Shown piece after piece: positions 58,901-64,000 of a DNA stretch of 64,000 nt. A program made the translations under genes and the position numbers. Every line of letters begins with the position of its first letter. Positions within the stretch are counted from its first letter, which is position 1. Source of the stretch: Selaginella moellendorffii (lineage: Eukaryota > Streptophyta > Lycopodiopsida > Selaginellales > Selaginellaceae); contig NW_003314434.1 of the NCBI RefSeq assembly GCF_000143415.4, forward strand, positions 104,008 through 168,007, read 5' to 3'. The notes under the pieces were generated by a model. That model saw only the letters and a program-made list of their open reading frames with translations. It was not told the origin of the DNA and did no database searches.

Positions 58901-61615
58901 CCCTTGAGTAGTGCGGCTCGAAAGAATAGTCCGCCGCAGTTGTACTCGACAACGCATTTGCCCTTGGAGTCGGAAGCAGGTGACCCACCCGCTATTGCGT
59001 TGAAGACCCAGCTGAGCATTTCCCATGCTGCACCTGGAGCTTTCTTTGGATTCGAAAGCTCCATAGCCGTCTTCAGTTCCTCAGGCACGGGTAAATTGAC
59101 CTCCCTCAGATCAATTCGATTGGCCTTGTCGAACGAAGCTGGGAAGTCACTCCAGTCCCACTCTGCTGCAGGACCAATAACAAGGGCGAGTGTGAAGATG
59201 CGGACATTCGTCGGTATCTTCTTCTTAGCCATTATCCCATGGATCTCCCGCATCTCCTTGCCTTTCAACCGAGCCTTCACCTCGTTCAAGGCCTTCCAGA
59301 ACTTGTGATAGGATTCGGAGTCGTAGATCATATAGTGGACTGAAGATTCCACCTCCGCAAGTCCCACCATTAAGTCAATGATGGAGCTGACTTCGTCTGC
59401 ATGAGTGATCTCCTCGTTTGTGAAGTCCATCACACAAAAGATGTTCTTGACCTGCTCATCTCCGCGGGAAACGATGCTCCTCTACCTTTGATCCTCATCC
59501 GAATTCAAGTATACCCGGTAAGGTTCTCGATAGGCCTCTGCTGCGGGGTCGAGCTGTTTCTGAAGCCGGCGGTCGACATCAATCTTAATGAAATTTGGAT
59601 ACTGATCCAACTTCTCAGCTTTACTTTTCGTGGCATCCCGCAGCAGATCGATGAACTTGGGGGCCCCCTTCACGTACTCGTCGATGTCTTCATTTGACAA
59701 CTCCAGCGCTTCCATCATCTCTTGCGTGGTGTCGATGCTCACCCTCTCCACGGCCACTTGCTCGAAGATCCAATCCTTCAATAGCGCACGAGCTCTCAGA
59801 GTCGTGCACAAGTCCTCGTATGTCACAATATGGCCGGGAGTCATTTTGGTCTTGTTGAAGACAACCTCACCACGTAGAAGAGCATTAGCCACTGTCAGAA
59901 GGTCGTCGTCGTCTAGAGACCGCGAGAAATGCAAGGCGTTGAGCTTCAAATCATTGGGCTTCCGGCCGTCCTCCACACCCATTGAGTTTGGCAACTCCCC
60001 GTCATGGTACCTCCTCAGCACATCTACCCATTTGTCAAAAACAACTTTTGTCGCGAGTAGAATGTTATGGATGCTGAGTGTGTCATTGACCCCCAGTGTT
60101 TTCGAGAGAAGACTCGAGAATTCCTGCAATGGAAATGGCGTGAGGCCACATGCTATGCCACATACAACGAGGCTTACCTGCCAGGCGCTAGTTGCTAGTG
60201 CACGTCCTTGTCCTGGTTTTTGTGGCTTCTTCAGTTGAACCCAGAGCTTCCGTGTTCGTGCCAATGTCTCGTGCAGACCCGATTTGTAGCACGTTTCTTG
60301 CTTGACATTCTGCGCGTGGGAGATGTATATGATAGATCGGAGGGGCGAGTTGCCTTTTATCAGGCGGACAACTCTTGTCTTGAAGACTTTCTTCACCTCC
60401 TCGCCCACCATAATATCCACAACTATCTCTTGCATCGCCAAGCTAGAATGCTGCCCGGAGACGGCATAGAACCGGATGTTCTGATCGTCCAACACCTTCC
60501 TATTGATCAAGTCTGGAAACCTCATCTCGCCCTTCATTTTTTGGTAGTAGGGGATCACGTCTGCGATGTCGGGTGTTACTGGACTTGCCAGCATCTTCTG
60601 CTTCAATTTCTCCACCCACTCATCAGATACTAGCCTGTGGTTGTATTTGCTTTGGATGTTAATACGGCTCACATCGATTGTATATACTTTGTTGGAATAG
60701 TAACAAGTACTATTATCTGCGACGATTTTTGCTGCCTCTTCTTGCTCTTTCTGCTCTTTGCGGCTCTTCTTTTTGGTGGGTGTAGTGTTCGAACCCGAGG
60801 CAATGGCATCACTGAGTAGCTTCTTTTTTGGAGCAGGAGAGTCGGACGTCGGCTTGAGCTTGACCACCCTTTTCTGCTTCGAGGTAGTTTCCAGATTGAC
60901 CCCCTTCCCCTTTGCTTCGCGAACTGGAGTCACTCTCAACGGCTCAATGTTGGAATATAGTTTTTGAACATCGCCGTAGGTGAGGTCCGTGGATTCCATG
61001 TGATCTTCATAGACCCGCAGCGTCTTTGAAATTGTGGGCCTCCTGGACAACCTCTCCCTAGCTCACTCTAGGAATTCCTCATAGCCGCTGCCCTCCGGGA
61101 AGCCACTAGGATGTGCAAGGTGGATCTTGAAGGCAGACGCTGTCTCTACCACAAGTGCCAGTCCATATTCTTGCATGGAACTGCATGGAGTGTCTGTCAC
61201 TTGGATGAGGATCCCCATGCATTCTTTTCTCCCACCATCTGTGTTGTACAGCCTCAGATCCTCGCCTTCCATCCCGAAAGTCCAACTGGTGAGCTCCTCC
61301 CCCTTCTCTGCATCCACATTGACAGTGGCTGGAAGAAGAACGCAATTCCTCGCCTGTTCAGAAATGCACAACAATTAGAGCTGACAGATGAAAAGCTAGT
61401 AGCTGGAAATAACGTGAGGCCACACGCCATTCACCACTGCATCAGATGTCTTGAGGCTGCATCCTAAGATGGCGTGAGGCTACACGCCATCTGTAACCGG
61501 ACTGCACTCGAGAGCCCAATCGGTGCATGCCAATGTTGCTACTGAATGGCATGTGGCCTCATGCCATTTTCTACTTGGCCTAAAAGACTTACCATTTGAA
61601 GCCGAATGGAGGCAT
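55976..61615 (-). CDS. Large multidomain gene: ParB-like domain, methyltransferase-like region, acidic linker, FCP1/NIF-type phosphatase domain
   Basis: Exons: 61615-61593, 61541-61498, 61463-61435, 61353-60178, 60123-59515, 59451-58800, 58749-58663, 58624-58535, 58485-58342, 58294-57743, 57678-57671, 57632-57518, 57470-56886 and 56838-55976. They sum to 4977 nt, a multiple of three, in one frame. Exon 4 holds one in-frame TGA (61065-61063), unless a 24-nt GTGAGC...CCAG stretch is spliced. Exons 4-5 carry a ParB/DGQHR-like part (YTIDVSRINIQSKYNHR, FYAVSGQHSSLAMQEI). Exon 6 has CVVEYNCGGLFFRAALLKG, similar to motif I of N6/N4 DNA methylases, but no clear DPPY. Exon 10 is a long Glu/Asp run. 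The last exon has HAD/FCP1 motifs YCIVFDLNGVLF, LGVWTSM and ILIIDDSPIK. A paralogous or mobile origin is possible. The domain calls are my reading, not a search. Confidence 0.62.
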
Positions 61616-61897
61616 GACAACCGGACTCGCTGGCGAATGTGCACTGTATGTGCAGCGGATCGTAGCAGCAAGGCTACTCTGCCACTTACAGTTGGAGAGT
61701 GGCGCTGAAATCTCCCGGGACGCCAAGTGGGCTGCATGTGGGTGGCGGAGTGGGCGGCGGAGTTGGCAGCGAAGTTACAAACTGGGTGTGTCTTGAAGTG
61801 GACGCCGATGCACACGAGCGCGATGTGAGCGCGAGTGTGATGCAAGCGCGAGTGGACGCCGATGCACACGAGAAACCTGTAGAGAAGTGGGAGCGCG

Positions 61898-62035
61898 AGT
61901 GGGAGCGCGATGCGAGCGCGAGTGGGAGCGCGATGCGAGCGCGAGTGGGAGCGCGATGCGAGCGCGAGTGGGAGCGCGATGCGAGCGCGAGTGGGAGCGC
62001 GATGTGAGCGCAAGTGGGAGCGCGATGCGAGCGCG
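61898..62035 (+). repeat. 23-bp minisatellite, six units
   Basis: The unit AGTGGGAGCGCGATGCGAGC plus GCG recurs every 23 bp from 61898, 61921, 61944, 61967, 61990 and 62013 with one or two changes. Because 23 is not a multiple of three, the long frames seen across it are artefacts. It lies in the presumed promoter/5' region of the ParB-FCP1 gene. Confidence 0.85.
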
Positions 62036-62337
62036 AGTACGAAGCAAAATGCAAAACCTAACCTCACACGCGCGAAATGTCACGACGGTTGGTAATCCCG
62101 CCATGTCATCATTTCTCGGACTTGGGCGCCACCATTAATTTCTGGATCGGCGCGCGCATGCGTGAAATCCAAAAGAAATCCGCAACGTCATCATTCCTCG
62201 GACTGCATGCACGCGAAATCCAAAAGAAATATCATGATTGGGATATCATTTAATACCCTCGCTATATTTATACCATGCATGATTGGATATTCCAAAGCAT
62301 CTTGTATTTCCAAAAATGCCAGATATTCAGCTAAATA

Positions 62338-62465
62338 AATTGTCAAAGGATTTGATGTGACGTTCAAGCATGTGGGCTCATGCAATTTTGATCCCAAAAA
62401 ATGCACCAAAAAATGCTCGGCGTCATCTGGCGTTATCTCTTGAATGGCGTGGGGCCGCATGCCAT
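62338..62465 (+). repeat. Segment duplicated at 63297-63440 and 63645-63685
   Basis: GTGGGCTCATGCAATTTTG, ATGCACCAAAA and ATGCTCG followed by the palindrome occur here and again at about 63310-63440. The words GGATTTGATGTGACGTTCAA occur here (about 62347) and at about 63656. Order and spacing are partly conserved, so these are diverged duplicates. Confidence 0.7.
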
Positions 62466-62535
62466 TTTCAGGAGCACATAGGAGTATATTCCTAGAATAT
62501 TCTAACACGCGCGAGATTGTTTTGAGTTTCCTGGA

Positions 62536-62761
62536 GATCCAACCGTTAGATCGCAACTAGATTTTACAGAATGGTATACAATGTCCTTCTTGATGACCCT
62601 GCAAAGAAGCATCTCGATCGGACACCACATGAGACCACACGAGCCTTACAATGTTTCAGGGGCATTTGCCATAGATCCGACCGTTATTTTGCTCCAAGAT
62701 TCTACAGTTTGGTGTGCATTGACCTTTCCATCGACACTGCAAAGGGACATCACAATCAGAT
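62536..62761 (+). repeat. Diverged tandem duplication of about 85 bp
   Basis: ATCCAACCGTTAGATCGC ... TTTTACAGAATGGT ... CACTGCAAAG-like words at 62536-62620 recur as ATCCGACCGTTATTTTGC ... TTCTACAGTTTGGT ... GACACTGCAAAG at 62676-62761. No gene is supported. Confidence 0.5.
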
Positions 62762-62938
62762 GCGGGATCACAAGAAACCAACTTCACTAACTCTGGTTTC
62801 ACCAAGATCTACGTAAGGAGTTATGAAATGAAAGGACCCTCTCTATTGAAATGTGTTTATGGTCCTAGGGGCATTGTGACATATCAAAGGATTTTGCATC
62901 AAGTTCTGTATTTGCATGTTTATCAAGCTACTGAATTG

Positions 62939-62970
62939 CTAAACCCTAAACCCTAAACCCTAACCCTAAA
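62939..62970 (-). repeat. Interstitial telomere-like tract (CCCTAAA)n
   Basis: Four to five CCCTAAA units, one lacking an A, run from 62939 to 62970. They match the Arabidopsis-type TTTAGGG telomere repeat on the minus strand. Confidence 0.85.
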
Positions 62971-62989
62971 CATGTGGCAAATGCTGCGT

Positions 62990-63720
62990 GAAGAAAGATG
63001 CCCTTTCTGGGCAAATGCTGTAAGAGGCAGATGCCGAGCAGATGTATCTCAGGCTAGCGAAGGGGACAAACGAAAGCTAGCTATAAACATGACGGGATGC
63101 AAATAGATTACTAGGCTGGTCCTGCGAAAATCAAAAACCATAATTGAAAACATTGAAAATGCAAAAAGAAAGGTTTATAATATTTTTGAATTTTAAGCAA
63201 CCAAAGGAATGTAAGTAGGGCATGTGTTTGTAAGTTTAAAAATGCCTCAACCATATAAATTCCCAAGTAAATAAAGCTATTTCTATTTTTGGTACAGGTA
63301 AACTTTATAGCGTGTGGGCTCATGCAATTTTGAACCCAAAAATGCACCAAAAGATGCTCGACTAGCATTATTCTTTGAATGGCATGTGGCCTTATGTCGA
63401 GCATTATTCTATGAATGGCGTGTGGCCTTATATTGCCATAAATGGACGTACACACACAGCATAATTATTCCTTTACACGGCGAATAATCTTGGCGCGGAT
63501 CGCTGACATGGCATGGCAAAGTTCGAATCACTGACATGGCACAGCTGGATCGAGGCAAGGACATGATGTGACAAAGTTCAACCTTCGACAGCAAAGTCTA
63601 GAAGCTACTCAGTTTGAAATTTGTCAGAGGAATCATAAGATCTGGTTTGTCAGAGGATTTGATGTGACGTTCAAGCGTGTGTTATTTTTGAATTCTCGAA
63701 CTCATTCCTAGGTCTATCAT
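62990..63720. other. Intergenic, repeat-derived; no gene seen
   Basis: Contains the duplicated segment and two palindrome copies noted above, and a loose tandem of CTGACATGGCA words at about 63503-63543. Short frames have no recognisable product. Confidence 0.45.
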
Positions 63721-63866
63721 TTTTGTGCGCCGTGTTCTTGGTTCCGCTGAGCGCAGTGAGTGCTGCTTGTGTAAGCGGCGTTGTGGGCTGTGGTTTATGC
63801 GTCTACGAGCGGTTGCGGCATTGCGAGCGCCATTGCGAGCGGCAGTTTATGCGAGTGGCAGTTTGT

Positions 63867-63935
63867 GCGAGCGGCGCTACGAGCAGTTGCGGTGTTGCGA
63901 GCGGCGCTACGAGTAGTTGCGGTGTTGCGAGCGGC
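63867..63935 (+). repeat. 30-bp tandem repeat, two and a third units
   Basis: The unit GCGAGCGGCGCTACGAGCAG plus TTGCGGTGTT recurs at 63867, 63897 and partly 63927. It is open in several frames (an ASGATSSCGV peptide repeat in one), but coding is not supported. Its GCGAGCG words resemble the minisatellite at 61898. Confidence 0.75.
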
Positions 63936-64000
63936 ACTGTCTTTGGTGTGGCTACCGCTTCCTCTTGATATTCGGCACTTGTGCTTCCTGGTATGTTGAC

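Larger units (their letters stand above)
55920..63439. repeat. Dispersed ~22-bp palindrome family (arms ATGGCRTGW / reverse complement)
   Basis: Copies in introns of the ParB-FCP1 gene are at 61546-61567, 61469-61490, 61409-61430, 60135-60156, 58636-58657, 58495-58516 and 58304-58325. Exonic copies are at 57072-57093 (perfect) and 56997-57018. Flanking copies are at 55920-55941 (perfect), 62444-62465, 63379 onward and 63415-63439. The arms read ATGGCGTG or ATGGCATG, a centre such as AGGCCT or WGGCCW joins them, and the second arm is CACGCCAT or CATGCCAT. Copies differ by a few bases, often compensating. Confidence 0.85.

Noticed and set aside
59482-59484. In-frame TAG as evidence that the ParB-FCP1 gene is dead
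   Set aside because: A normal 63-nt GT-AG intron (59514-59452) in matching phase removes it.
61480-62067. Minus-strand 195-codon ORF rich in Arg, Ser, His
   Set aside because: It is produced by the 23-bp minisatellite, which keeps several frames open; it is antisense-like on both strands and has no conserved content.
63723-63968. Plus-strand 81-codon Cys/Ser/Gly-rich ORF with a peptide repeat
   Set aside because: It rests on a 30-bp tandem repeat open in more than one frame, and no splice or domain context supports it.

Overview
The window looks like nuclear DNA of a lycophyte, most simply Selaginella moellendorffii. Support for this is indirect: land-plant gene families (MET1, OBAP, AAF, FBL15, purine permease, callose synthase, a DYW-type PPR remnant), very compact genes with introns of about 45-80 nt, and TTTAGGG-type telomere motifs. 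No species-level marker was checked.

The left part (1-37.5 kb) is gene-dense. In order it holds cereblon (-), a purine permease (-), an AAF-like chloroplast protein (-), an oil-body-associated protein (+), a BTB/BACK-LRR protein of the FBL11 type (-), a zinc-knuckle plus SHAQKYF MYB factor (+) and an FBL15/SLOMO F-box LRR protein (+). These are followed by two large callose synthases arranged head to head (19.9-27.1 kb minus, 27.6-36.0 kb plus) and an unrecognised 459-residue ORF. The minus-strand callose synthase runs in frame, without a stop, into the C-terminal domain of alanyl-tRNA synthetase. A separate AlaRS editing-domain fragment lies just beyond it, so the two AlaRS pieces are in permuted order.

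The middle (37.6-55.9 kb) is AT-rich and repeat-rich. It contains decayed gene pieces (PPR, hypothetical ORFs), a TRIM-like miniature LTR element, a relic LTR, the plastid gene MET1 with a 34-bp G-box palindrome upstream, and a young 7.3-kb LTR element with 1144-bp LTRs, a 5-bp target duplication and no recognisable gag-pol (LARD-like), inserted into older decayed transposon sequence.

The right end (56-64 kb) is the most unusual part. A minus-strand gene of at least 14 exons can be read in one frame through every splice junction. It encodes a ParB-like domain, a region resembling a degenerate DNA methyltransferase, a long acidic linker and a C-terminal FCP1/NIF-type HAD phosphatase domain. 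Seven of its introns carry the same ~22-bp palindrome a few bases before the 3' splice site, and further copies lie in its exons and flanks, which suggests introner-like hairpin introns. The flanks hold minisatellites, an interstitial telomere-like tract and duplicated segments hinting at a related copy beyond the window. All splice models were read by eye from sequence and need transcript support.
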